Assembly (NCBI GenBank): GCA_005784505.1
Contig: VCAZ01000001.1
Coordinates: forward strand, 7,738,097 to 7,802,096
DNA: 64,000 nucleotides
DNA from: Bagarius yarrelli
Taxonomy: Eukaryota > Chordata > Actinopteri > Siluriformes > Sisoridae
Direction of reading: 5' to 3'
Position numbers and translations under genes: made by a program. Shown here in pieces: positions 24,778 through 38,075 of the stretch. The notes under the pieces were generated by a model, which was given only the letters and a program-made list of their open reading frames with translations, made no database searches and was not told the DNA's origin. Positions within the stretch are counted from its first letter, which is position 1. Every line of letters begins with the position of its first letter.

Positions 24778-25224
24778 TACAATATGTGGGCAAAATTTTG
24801 TGGACGGTTTACTGGCACACCCACATACTGGGTGTCTTTGTTCAACTGTTGCTGCCAAGTCTGAAGCTTACAGTTGTCTAGAATGCCTTTGTATGTTGTA
24901 GCATTACATCATTCCTTCAACTAAGAGACTTGAACAGCATGCTCCATAAAGACCTGCTGTGTTCTAGATGGAGCATGTCCTGTACAGTAATCTGACTCAA
25001 CCCTTAATACTGAACACCTTTGAGATAAACTGGAACACCGACTGAACCCCAGACCTCCTGATCAGACAGTGTCTAATCTCACTGATTATTTTTGATTTAA
25101 TGAATAAATTTGAACAGTTAAGCCTCATAAGCTTGTGGAAAGCCTTTCCGGGAGTGTAGAAGTTGTAAAAAGTAAAAGTGAGACTACATCTAAAGGTGCC
25201 CCAAAACTTTTATCCATATAATGA
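24778..25224. mobile_element. Tc1-like MITE, diverged
   Basis: Ends 'tgtgggcaaaattttgtgga' and 'ccccaaaacttttatccata' are imperfect inverted repeats of the same family as 5292-5898. The interior shares 'gaactggaacaccgact'-type and 'agacctcctgatcaga'-type blocks. Confidence 0.55.
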
Positions 25225-25517
25225 ATGTTCACTTTAAAGAAATGTAAATGATGCTATTTTGGGCAAAATGTGATTTTCTGCAGTTTTCTTCGCTCACTTT
25301 ATAGAACTAATCACCTGTTCTATAGTAAAGACTATTAACGACACATCAGAATTAATTATATTTAGAAGCTACCAATAGCAAACTGCTTACAACTTATATC
25401 AAGCATTCACATAATTATAATATAAATAACATCTCCGCTCTGCAAAAAAGGAATACCAGTTCATCTATTTTGGAGTGTGGTGGGTCAATCTTTTTATCAG
25501 GTAAGAATGTAACCTAG

Positions 25518-25700
25518 GGGAAAGGTGGTAGCTCAGTGGTTAAAGTGGTGGCCTGCTAACAAGAAGATTGTGGGTTCGATTTCAAGCACCACATTGCATC
25601 CAAACAAGGCCCTTAACCCTCAACCGCTCAGTTATATGATTAAGAAAATGTAAGTTGCTCTGGATAGAAGTGTCTGCCAAATGCTGCAAATGTACAGTAA
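25518..25700 (+). repeat. tRNA-derived SINE (AAATGTAA-tail family)
   Basis: Near-intact head: A-box GGTAGCTCAGTGG, B-box GGTTCGATTTC. Then 'aaggcccttaaccctcaacc' and the end 'gttgctctggatagaagtgt' plus CTGCCAAATGCTGCAAATG. The best-preserved tRNA-like promoter of the family in this window. Confidence 0.8.
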
Positions 25701-25732
25701 CTAAAATTTTGTTAAATATAATGTAACCAAAA

Positions 25733-26035
25733 CAGCACGATGGCTTAGTGGTTAGCACGGTCGCCTCACAGCAAGAAGGCCCGGGTTCATTTGGAGTTTG
25801 CATGTTCTCCCTGTGCTTGCGTGGGTTTACTCCGGGTACCCCTGGTTTCCTCCCACAGTCCAAAAACATGTTCGTTAGGTTGATTGGTGATTCTAAATTG
25901 CCTATAGAAGTGAGTGCGAGTGTGTGTGTGTGTGGCCCTGTGATGTCCAGGGTGTACCCCCCCTGCCTTTTGCCCTTTTGGAGATGGCTGGGATAGACTA
26001 CAGCAGATCCCTGTGACCCTGAATGGATGGATAAT
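25733..26035 (+). repeat. tRNA-derived SINE, second family (ATGGATGG tail)
   Basis: Head 'atggcttagtggttagcacg' with A-box; the B-box region is cut short at 'cccgggttc' by a small internal deletion. The body is 'gtttgcatgttctccctgtg', 'caaaaacatgttcgttaggt' and 'gcctatagaagtgagtgc'; it ends 'gaatggatggataatg'. The same family is split by the LINE at 22943-23721. Confidence 0.8.
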
Positions 26036-26730
26036 GTATTGAAGGACAAGTATCAAATTAGTCTACTACTGGTAGTCTAATACACCAGTATTACATATGT
26101 ATGCAAATGAAGTCTCTTAAATTTATATTCAGGCCATTTGGCAGATGCTGTTGCATCTCAGTTGTACAGCTCAGCAGTTAAGGGTTATTCCAGGTTTTAT
26201 CTTTGCAGGAGAAACTTAATGCGAATTTGTGGTCCTTTGGTTTGTTTTACATCATTTTTTGGCAGAAACTTTTTAGTTTTTGCTCAGATACATCTCGAAC
26301 CTCACGCTTGCACACAAAGTAAAACTAGTATAGGAGCTTTCTCAGTCTGGCCTGCTGGCTGTATTCTCATCTACTATTTAACCATCGAGTATTCAAGTAT
26401 GACATGTCTGACTTTAACAAACAGGCTCCAAATGTGATTTTAGTAACTTTATTTAAGAAATCCCAATCTGTGAAGGTGAATTACATATAAGCAGTCATAG
26501 AAGTCGAACCGAAAATTCATTAAAATTACTAAAGGGGATTTCGAAACCTTTTTTTATGTACTATCGCAAAGCGGCGTCAATCCTTACAGCCCATAATAAA
26601 GTTACAAATCAATGATAAAGGATGGATTGCGCGGTAGATTAACTATCGTTGTGCGTTATTAACTTAAACAACGTCTTATTTCCATTTTTTTTTTCGCGAA
26701 TTATTTTCTCATCATGTTTCTCATACTCAC

Positions 26731-26800
26731 CCCAGCAGTCGAGTCAGTCCACTTCTTCCACCTAAAGCGCGCCGAAAATGATTCCAGCTGTTTTTATCCC
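26731..26800 (-). promoter_or_regulatory. putative glt8d2 promoter and 5' non-coding exon
   Basis: On the minus strand, GGGATAAAAA (26800-26791) is a TATA-like box. About 30 bases on lies GC-rich sequence (TCGGCGCGC), then a strong splice donor, CTGGG|GTGAGTATG, with the exon ending at 26731. The glt8d2 start exon (21696-21732) has an acceptor just upstream of its ATG and so needs such a leader exon. The link is inferred. Confidence 0.45.
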
Positions 26801-28267
26801 ATCCAGATGTGTCCAGTCTTGTTTAAGCAAGACTGTTGAATGCAATTAAACATTTATGACAGCTACAGCAAATTTAGCCAGTAGAAGAGGGAAAACGACC
26901 CTGTAAATTACAACATACTGAAAAAATATTGGTAATTTGATTAAAACTAGAAGAAAATTATTTAAAACCTGATGAAAGTTAAAGGACAAACTTCTAATGA
27001 CTTCAGTAAAGTTATGGGATGGTGGTACATGCCTTCTTATCTGAAGTCTAATCCAATCCAACCCCTTTTACATTTTCTGTACCTTTTTATTTCCTCTTTT
27101 AGTTTTCTTTTCTGCTCTTTCCTCGTCTTGTCTTTCCATTTTCCTTTAATTTCCCCCGTTTCATTGTCCTTTTCCTATCTTTGCCCTACCTTATATTATT
27201 TTTACAATGTTGTCTGTAAAGAGGTGGGAAATATTAGCTTCTAATTGCGTTCTCTCATCGCGTTAGAGGTGGAAAATTAGGCAAGCGTAGGAATTTAAGT
27301 GATTTAGATACACATGGTTTTAATTTTCTGACTATTCAGTGTATATTTAAACACAGCACAACATTCAGATTAAAATAAAAGGTATAAAAATAAAGGTATA
27401 AAAAAATTACCTTTTTCTTTCGTATTTATAATTGTACTTATAAATAATGTGCATCTTCCAAGGACCTTTATGCCTGACAGTTAATTTAAAAACTTTACAA
27501 CAATAAGAATAAAGGATTACTAATATAAGAAATTAAAAAGTAAAATAAATTCCTTTCACCCAATAGAAGAATGTAATTATTGTTTAGACTTTTATTTTAC
27601 GACAGATAAAGTGATGATCTTTACACATCTGCAATAGTATGACCGGTTCTGTGATCTTATCTGTAAAATGCTAAAATTGAAATGTCACAAAATAAAAAAC
27701 ATCCATTTTAAAAGCACCAGAAATTAGGAGACAATACAACAGTATTTTAATGACTTAATGCTATTTTAAGCCATCATTTTGTGTGGACACAAACATGATA
27801 ATAAAACACAGTTAAACTGTACAAGGCATGTAAAATATATATATATATATTTTACACAAACACACACAGAGAGAGCATAAAAAGATGTTAAGCACTGAAA
27901 TGACATTCAGGTCAATAAAGTTTTACTGGCACTTCTTTAAAAACAATTGGGTTCCTGTGGAAGTCCCAAATAAGTAAAGTAAAAACAAAAACATTGTATA
28001 AAAGGATTTAGAAACAAAATTCAATAATACAATAATCCAACAGGAGGTGGGAATGTAAGTGCGTTCCAGAGTGATGTAAAAAACTGCCCAGAGAGATAAA
28101 GATTACAACACCGTGATGCAGGAATGACACAGACCGGCGGCGTTCTGCTCCAGGCAACGTCAGAATTCCGGCTGTTAAATTAAAGGAATTAAAGGGGAAA
28201 ACTACAGATTTTTTTTAAATAGATCTTTACTATACAATAAATAGTCTTTACCTTTGTTGGTTTTGCA

Positions 28268-28273
28268 TTTTAT
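28268..28273 (-). terminator. candidate fbh1 polyadenylation signal AATAAA
   Basis: AATAAA on the minus strand about 450 bases past the fbh1 stop codon. The intervening 3'UTR would include the degenerate minisatellite at 28455-28650. Confidence 0.45.
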
Positions 28274-28454
28274 TGCCATTTTTTACTGTTTGATAATGCT
28301 GTTATTCTTTTTTTTTTTTTTAAAGAAAAATCTGCTCTCGATTTAATATCAAAACCCTTCACTAAAACATGTAAACATTATTCAGTGAACACACTGTAAT
28401 ACACACTCTAAGGTAAGGCTCTGATAGTGAGATGGATTGTATAACCAGCAGGGC

Positions 28455-28650
28455 TGCACAATTCATGTTAGGGGTGAATAGCAGGTATAGCTAACAGGTG
28501 TTTAGAAGGGATAACTGGAAAAGTAGCAGGGTGGCTATCGAGGTGGGTAGCAGGGGTATCTAAAAAGCTAGCAGGGTAAGTAGCAGGGGTAGCTGGAAGG
28601 GTAGCAAGGTAGGAAGCAGGGGTAACTGGAGAAGTAGCAGTGTAGTTACC
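28455..28650. repeat. degenerate minisatellite, units like GTAGCAGGGGTAGCTGGAA
   Basis: About ten diverged units of 15-22 bases with the core TAGCAGGG(G)TA. It probably lies in the fbh1 3'UTR. Confidence 0.75.
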
Positions 28651-28719
28651 TAGATAACAAACAGAAAAAAGCCCTGATTTTCATACACTTTTGCACACGC
28701 GACTTGTGTGTTTGCTCTG

Positions 28720-31700
28720 TCAGAAAAGTGCCAGCAACAAGCTGATGTTACCAGGCAGCTCAAGTCGCTCCTCGGTGTAATGCATAGACTTAATTGTCTC
28801 CGGTGGAGCGAGAAGAAAAGCTACAGGACCGACACGCTGTTCCACACATGTAGCACACAGAACACCAGCTTCCTCTGTAGTGCCCATCTGGAAAACACAC
28901 ACACAGATTAAGGTAACTGTGTAGCATGAAATGAAGTCCGCTGCACAAGCAGATGTGAAGCGTGTGGGACGTACAGATCTGATGGGGAGTTTGTGCATGC
29001 TGAGCGGCGACTCTGTGGTGATTAAGTTGGGACACTCTCTGGTGCTGCATCGGCGGTGTGGATCCTTATCCAAAAGCTTACTGCTCAGTTCAAACCTCAG
29101 AAAGTATTCCTACAGTCAGAAACATACATCATAGAATATTTACATGAAGATGCAAAAACCACAGAAAACGACAAGAGTCCCGCTGACTCTTCAGTTCTGC
29201 CCGGTGGTGATTCATTATCTAAAACAGCAGCTCTAAAAGTAGAATTCTTTTGAATTCTTTCACAAATAGAGTTATGTTTGTGATTTGCAGGCATAAAAAA
29301 CACTAACAATATGTGGTTTAAATACACGGTTTGTTTTACTCTCATTACTCTCCTCACATGACAAGTCAAGTAGCAAAATTAAACGTGCTAGAAATGGAGA
29401 GAACTGGGAGAATCGCTGACATCTGGAATAGGATCTTCTGTTAAAACTAAATATTTTTATAGCCTTACACGTTATTTGTGTTTTGAAAATGTTTTTAATT
29501 AATGGTTTGTCTCAGTTACAAAATTCTACATTCAAAAATAATGTCTCATATGTATTTGGGGTATTTACATTCATTTCAGGCTACTAAAAATTAAAAATTG
29601 CCTGTCTGGTGCACTAGTAGAGATTAATAACGTTTAGCAAACGCTGCTGCCGCCGTAGTGTTGTGGGTTAAGTTCCAGGCACCCACATGTGCAGTTGCTA
29701 CCCAGGTTTCAATTTCGGCTCGTGTCCTTTTTGGTTCCAACCACCACTCCCCCTCCCCTGCTTTATCTCTCGGTCCTACCAATAAACGCAATAAATGCCC
29801 CACAAAAAAAAATCTTTAAAAAAGCATTTGAAAACCCTGCCCTGTCATAGCACTGCTACATGTCTGAACACATTACACCACTCCGCACTGTCTTCCAATA
29901 ACCACCCTATTATGATGTATTTTTTAAATAAATTTCAGTATGTTGAAAAGGATTTAACGGATGATCTACAACTAATAAAAGCATGTACACTAAATAGTGT
30001 CCTTGCTATTATATTTCCTGGGTCTTGAATTAAAATGTAAGAATTATGTGCAATAATTCAAATGAAATAACTGGGAAATAACTTTCTAACGGTTCTTTCG
30101 GGTCTTTAGTAAAATCAAGAAAAAATTAAAAAAAATACCCACCCCTGCCAGCGTGAGGATGTTGCTGATGCTCTTGGTGATGTACAACGCTCTTTTAGCT
30201 CGAGTCACAGCCACATACAGCAGGTTCCACTCATCTGCGTCAGCTTTCCTGATACCTACAGACCGAGAGAGGGTTTACTGCAAATATGTGTTTAAATTAT
30301 TCCTTTTTGTTACATACACCATTGTGCATATCCACAATGCAGGTCTTTGTAAATAACCTGTTACCATTTGATAAGTAAGCCATTGACAAATCAGGTTTAT
30401 AAATGAAAAAAAATTAGCTTTGAGAATTGACAATGTTGTCAAAAACACACACAAACACACACAGTCTAAGCAGCAATTATTCAGCAGTATAAACCTGGAC
30501 TGATGTTCATTTGCTGTAGGTTGTGTTTGCAGCAGGGCACTTTTATGAAGTCGTCAGTCACCACCACTGTATCAAACTCCAGACCTTTGGATTTATGCAC
30601 AGTGCCTAAGATATAGTCTGTAAAACAAAATAAACACATCTGCCTAATACTAGTAAAACCCAAGAAAATTATTACAGTTACTAAAATGCTATGTGCTGTC
30701 ACTAGTTTGGATGTAATCACACAGCCTCTGCACTCGTCATTCAGTTGATAATAACTGACAGTGTGTCAGTGACTGACCTGCACAGTTCGGTTTGCTCTGA
30801 GCGTGACTGTAGATCTGATCCACCAGCTCTGGAATGCGATGGTTGTATTTCTCCACCACTGACAATTTGGCCTCCAGCTCAAGGTCTTCAGTGTGTGTGG
30901 CATACACCTTTAGGCCCAGGTAACCGCCTAGCTTCTGCTTACAGAAGCTCCGGATGAACGGGTCCTTAATCCACAAGTTGTCTGTAGGTAACAAGAAAGA
31001 GAGAGGGAAAAAATGGCAGCGTAAATTTCTTGCTTTTTCACCTTATATCAGATGATGGTATTGTTAGTAAGCTTGTCAACTAATATTAATGTATCTATTT
31101 CTGGAAATATTTACTTTATTTATGTATTTATTTTGGATAAGGGCATATGCCAAATAAATATCAAATAATGTATTGTGAATGATACATAATACGACATAAG
31201 GTACAAGATTTCTTGTATACGAACCCCATCAACAGCACACATTTACCTCATAAAATTACTCATCTTCTACATCTTATTGTTTCATCTTCTTTTCAATAAA
31301 ATGGCAATATGTGAACAGATAGAAACAGACTGCACAATATGACAAAATTGTTTAGTTGTTCTTGTTACTCCTTGGAGTGCATAAATTAATTGAATGTGAG
31401 GTCATGTGTGTCATGGTCTCCACTGATATGCTTGGTTCTTCTTCCACTTTGGTCAATATTTTCTAAAGTGAGAGTGCTTTAAAAAAAACTCACCATTCCT
31501 ACGTTTTTCCTCAGTTTGCTTCAGAATCCAGACATCCAGGATTTGTTTCAACCCAAAATTTTCAACACCCTAAAAAAATAAAAATAACAAACACACACTA
31601 TTCTAAAAACATGTTATTTAACGGTTCAGACAGCAGATACAACACAATGACAGGTTTGTAGATAAGAAAAAGTCAGAAGAACTCACACCGACTATGTAGA

Positions 31701-34700
31701 TCTTGCAGTTAGGGTTGGCGTCAGTGAGTCGCACCGCTTCACTAAACACAGTGACGTTACAGCGACACAAAATGGCCACCTTGCCTCCAATCTGTGCTCG
31801 AGCCAATCTTATGTTGCTCAGAGTCTCATTGTCCTCACCTCTCACCGTGCCTGAAAAGAACACACTGTGGTATAAACACTCGTAGATAATAATAATCATA
31901 AGCTATGTTAAATGCTGTGTCAAACCTACCATCCTGACTTCCACCAACCAGAATCTTGTTCACCTTTTTGCAGACATTGAGGATCGTCGCGCCAACATAG
32001 GCAATCTCAGCGCCAAATCGAAAACTCTAAATAAAAAAATAAATAAATAAAAAAAATTTATATATATATATGTCATTTTCGAAAATATAAATAGCTGTTT
32101 GATATTACAAAATCAGGTCCGCTATGAAGCTCAGATTTAATATTATTTGCATAGATACAATTCAACTGAAGCATTTGGTAAAGGCTGATGCTTGTATGTG
32201 TGTGTACCTGTGTCAGGTAGTAAAGATGTGTGTGTGGAACAGTATGTAAAGCATTAACGGCTCCTCTGAAAGTGTAAATCTGCTGATGGGGATCTCCAAC
32301 CAGGATCTTTCCACAGGATTGAGAAAGCATGATATCCATGATGACTAAAGCAAAACAGAAACATGAAGATACATTACATAATGGAGCGCACGCTCTCGAA
32401 CCGTGTGAAAACACAGAAAGTACCTGGAGTGCAATCCTGAGCTTCGTCTATGAAAATCACATCATAGCCTTTGAGTTCAGGCTTCTGCAGCTGCCAGAGT
32501 TTGAGATAACCTGTATAAACAAGTGCACATTATATTTCACAATAAATGACATTTATAAATGGACAAGCAGTTTTTTGTCAGTAGCTTGTGCATATATTCA
32601 TTTTTGCTCAATGTAAAGTGAGGATTTTATTAACCCTACCGTCATGGGATATGTGGTGTGCTGCTTCTTTGGTGGGTTGCAGTACTGTCATTTTCTTCCA
32701 GATGGTTTGTGCGTCATATACAAAATCCTGGACGGAGACAAACAAACATACAAAGCTAACGATTTAGCTCTGTAAAACTCAAAAGTTGTCTAAAAATAGA
32801 TGTGTGTTTATGTAGTTGCATCAAGACAGGGAGGAATTGTGGGTACAACAGTGGCCGGCTGATGAGCCATTAAATCCATGCAACGTTTTAATTTGCTAAT
32901 TTGTGTTGCTGTGCTTCGGTATAAACACTGAATGTTTGAGGAGAGAAGTACATTTAGGAGTGGTGGAATTGGAAAAAGACACCAAGTTACAGTAAAGTGA
33001 GACTTTTTCCTTGTCGAGGTACATGCAACACTGCCCCACTATTCATTTGTTTTAAGTAATGGTTTAATCCTGCTTTGTGGATAAAAAGCCACTTTACTGT
33101 GGTCATTATGCATATTCACACATTTGGGGTCATTAAGTGCAACCAATTCACCTAAGCAGCTTGAGTTCACTGGAAAACAAAAGAAAACTCACACAGACAT
33201 GGGGGAAAAAAATAAACACCACATCAACTGTGACCAGTGCTTAAAAGCAAACCATAAGTGCTGGAGATGTGATACATAAACATAGTCCCACTGTCCACCA
33301 TGTTATGTGCAATAATATCGTGGGACACAAATAACTGCGTACCTTCTTCTTGGATTCAGATGGGCACTCCTCACGCCCATTGGTATTCTTGAAGCGTTCC
33401 GGTACATGCTGTGGGCCAATGTGCTCGTCTGTGGAGGAGCAATAGTTTCTAATGGTTCGTGTCACCACCTTGGCGTTGACGAAGCCGCTACGACCCTCAG
33501 GAAGCACCCAGGCCAACGTGAACGGCTTCAAATTAGTACATAGCTTATTCAGATTTTTGTATCTGTGAAAAAACAAGTGTTAAATTTCATAATTCACTCT
33601 TGGTTACCACCAACTATTTACTTTAAATGAGTCTGTCTCTCTGATTTGAAAACCGACCTGTGCCCGATAGCTTTGTAGGCCATAGAGTGTATGGTCTTGC
33701 ATTCCACATTAGAAGGGAAAGTCTTATTGGCCTGCATGGCCACAGATTTGTTAAAGGCAATGTAGAGAAAGTGGAGATGTGGTCTTTGTTGCGCGTAATT
33801 TACCAAAGTGGTGGTTTTTCCAGTACCTAAGATATCAAAATACATTAGCACAGAATAGAAAGCTTTTAAAGTATCCATGAGACAAACCCAACATTACAAG
33901 ACCAACAATCATGTCAACACTACCATCATTCACACAATATGTACAGAGTACCTGCTAATTAAGGACAAATATAGTTTAACATTATGGTTCTTACCAGCAA
34001 AAGCCATGATTTTGACAATGTGGTGTCTCTGGATGTCGTGATTGAGAATCTGCTGCTGTTCGTGAGTCAAATGTATCTGCTTTTCTCTGCACACAGAGAC
34101 AGCAAGGGGAACAATGTAGACAGTTTGAATCTATTTATAGATATATTTTAATGGAACAGGAAATGTGAAAATAGCCATGTACCTGCCGTCACCATGACTC
34201 GGAGGTGGAGGTGCGTTCTCTGTCAGATGCAACACATAAAAAATATTGTAGTGCCACCTGAAAGAGGGACAAGACACACGTTTTAAGCCATTTCCTATAA
34301 ATCAGGGATCCTCAAACTCACCTGAAAGAGCTTATCCGAACGACACCACCATGCCGTTAAATACTTCACTCTGTTAAACTGTTTGTACCTGTTAGTGATG
34401 TTGATGTTATTGTTCCTCATAGCGAGTAGAAGTGTAGCCACGGCCCATAAGAACTCTGAGATTCTGTCCGGAGTCAGCAAACAGCCAGAGGTTCGTAAAC
34501 AATCCACCAGGTTCAAGACATCTGTCACTCCATCAGCGAGAATCAGCATCAGGGCCATGGCAGACCAGGGGTTTGGCCCCTATAACGCATCATTTTAAAT
34601 CATAATTTTTTCCTCTTTATCAGCAAACTACAACTGTAATACAAATTGATTTTAAAAAAAATAATTGTTCTTTAACAGCATCTGAACAGTAGCTCAAAAA

Positions 34701-37700
34701 ATAAATGTTTTAATTGATCCAATCTTTCCTTTTCATTTACATTTCATCATTATTCACAAAAACTCTTCATTCATTTAAATACATTATGTATAATTCTTTC
34801 CTTCTCACAGAGGTGCGGTTTATTCAGTATTTTAGTACGAGTCTTCAGGACCTTGTAACAATTGAAGACAAATCTGTAAACATTTAGTTAGGCACTTGCA
34901 CCCTTATGCCCCTTATTTGCGTGTTCTTGCTGAGGAGTGCAAGTGTGTAGGGTGTCCTAATTCGCTGGTGAGCTTCTCCGCCCCGCCTACTTGTGGCGTT
35001 TATGCACACTTTCTGTAAGGGCGGGTCCAACTGGACTTTGCAAAAAGATATTAACCAGAATTCATCTGGTGGTGTGAAGTTTCAAACCAAAAGCGGAAAA
35101 GCTGAGCGAGACAAAACAGACAAGAATAGGAAAGTGAAGTGTAAATAAACGTTTATTTATGTTGTTATCTTTTTTTAGCAGTAATACTGCATAACGAGCA
35201 ACTACCGGCACCGACATTTTTTGTCTGACAGGTTTCGCAGCGATGACGTAGCAATGACAATTGACACAGATGACGCTTACACGTCACAACTGCGCACTTA
35301 TTACTTGTATTACTTGTGGGTATTAAGCCTATGTGATATGGGCTTTAGGAAGTGTGACAACAAGGTGCATTTTTGTCTTATTCATTTTTAAGAGTGAAAA
35401 AAAAAATGTAGGAAAACATAAGCTTGTTCTATAAGCAGAACTAAATCTATACACCTTATAAAAGTATGTTAGGGTTTTTTTTTCATTTAAAAAAAAGTTT
35501 ATGTGATGTAGGATGGGATGTGCTACTGCTGTTTTTTCTAATTTGCCTTAATTATTACTTTTTTATATTACAAACAGATTATGCTAATTTTTTTTTTTAA
35601 AAAAAGCTTAGATTTTCAGTAATCCTTTTATTTTACCTTGTTTAAGCTTCCACAAACAAACAAATAAACAAATAAAGATTTACATTCACATTTCCGGGCT
35701 CTGAGAGATTAATCACCGAGCTACCACTTTTCAAGAATAAGCCTATAAACTCAACCCAACTCCAAACCCTGCTACATACCTTATCAATCATTACGTCTGG
35801 TAGCCTGTGTTTGATGCATGCTTCTGCCTGGGCAAAGAGCCGATGATTTTTGACACACTGTAATACATCTTCCACATTTAGCAGTCTGCTGTGCTTAAAC
35901 TGTGCCATGTACCTGCAACGACAGAAGCCCGGTTTACACCTCCACAGACTACAGACAAGTGGAATAACAATACAGTACAATTTCAACATATTTTTCAGGT
36001 TTCCTTCACCCACATTAGTGTAAATAAAAACAATTGCAATATTAAGGCTACACAAAAAACACCCACAGCAGTCAGTAGTTATGACTGAGTAAAAGTTATG
36101 ACTAAATTGTCATAGAAAAATAATGAAATAAAATATTTTTCCTGTTATTTGTGATTGCACTCGTTTATGACGTGGGGACACTTTAACATGCTAAAAGCAA
36201 ATAAAGGCTATTTCTTTTTTCTTTTTTCTTGGGGGGGGGAGGGCCTTTGCCTTTATTAAACTGACAGGACAGAGTTAAAATGGAGGAAATGGGGAGAGGG
36301 AGACGGTGGGACTGGAGAGAACCTGAGCCAGAGTCGAACCCTTACCTCACCATGTTTAGCACACAGACATCGTTCTTCCTGACAATGTTGTTGTGCGAGA
36401 GAATGATGTTCAGCTGATTCACCGCCATCTTCTCCTGCTTCTCGTATCTGTAGTACAACTTTTTCCATGGCAGAAACTAAAGCAGAAACAGTCCACACTA
36501 AAGTTTTTACAAAAGGTCTAAATTTAATTTATGAGATCGAGGAAACACACCTGACTGTCAATGACGATGTCTCTCCAGCGCCGACACACCAGACTGACAT
36601 GGCGGTAAAGATCATCCGCTGGGAGACGAGCAAAAATTACGCTCAGAATCTCTTCAGGCAAATCCTGAATGTGACCCTTGGGTTTAAGCAGCGTCTGATT
36701 TAATCCCAGCAACCCAAAATGGGCATCGGGGAGGCTTTGCACGTCATACTCTTCATCGTCTTCTTCCTTCTGATTGACGTGTCCACTAAGAACGGTAGCG
36801 CGGGACGGAGGAGAAACCCAACTGCTGCATCCAGCTCCTGTCACCTCCTGTTCATTCTCCTCTTTGTTAACAGAACACATGTCTGTTCCAAACTCATCAT
36901 CGTCGACAAACATTTCTTCAGTAATGCCTTTCATGAGGTCCAAAACCTCCTGATGTTCATCCTCCTCCTCTTTCAGGACGATGTCACGGTTCAGTCCGGA
37001 TTCTGTGTTTGTCCTGTTGCCTTTTTGCGGGCTGCTGCTTAGAACCCCATTGGACGGAAAGAATCCTGTAATGGCTTTCTGCTGTGGGTCATCTGACATT
37101 TCAAATTTAAACCGGAAAAACACAAACAGTTCAATATACAGTGTGTGTAAAAAAAATAATAATAAATCAGATAAATAATATAAATTATAACACATCACAG
37201 TCTTTTTTTTTTTTTTGTTCGTCTTGGGCTAAAACAATGCTGCTAACCGCTGGTAATGTCTAATGTCTGGTCTCAGCTATGCTGTACTTAACTCTGATTG
37301 GTTGGATTCTACAAGATAAACTGACTGGCTGCTCAACACCTTCATCTCTTCGGCTAATAAAAGCTGCATTGTAGCCTAAAACGTCTTCTAGTTCTGGTTA
37401 CGCAGTCTTTAAAATATGGTTGATATTATTTCTTGTCCAACGCATGGGACACAGCTGGGTGCTTTACTAGTTTAGGCTGAATTGATGATTACATGACAAC
37501 TTAAGTCACTTTGACTGGACCAATAACAGCTAATGTCTAAACGGTGTGACGGTATATATTGTTAACCGAAATAGTTTTTAAAAAATTCTTTGTATACTGC
37601 GATATGTAAATAAGTGGGCGTGGCCAATTCGTGTGCAGAGTGTGTGAGCCTGAGCAAGACGCTGCATTTAAAAGGGAAACGCTGGAAGTTAAATAATACA

Positions 37701-38039
37701 TATATATTAATAATAAATAATAATAATAATAAAAAAGACAAAACCGATGAGATTGGTTTTTTTTTATTTTTTACATATTTATATATTACTGTATTTATCA
37801 ATTATGAATTAAGAGTCCTTCCATTTCTGAAGTATTTAAGATTATTTATTATATAAATTTTATAACTTCCTATTTAAATAATTATATCAGAAAATATATT
37901 GTTACTGTGGAATAAATATACTTATACTGTGAATAGAATTTTGATCATACCGTCCATCCCTTTATTGCTAAGTTTCAACATTGAGATTCCAAATTATCTT
38001 ATTTCTCTCTCTCTCTCTCTTTTGCCCTCTCTCTCTCCT

Positions 38040-38075
<36 letters not shown>

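Noticed and set aside
25525..25595. A genuine tRNA gene, because of good A- and B-box-like sequences
   Set aside because: No complete cloverleaf, and the sequence continues into the SINE body and tail found in a dozen other copies.
28480..28650. CRISPR-like array of short repeats
   Set aside because: Eukaryotic locus; units are diverged and contiguous without unique spacers, so a minisatellite.
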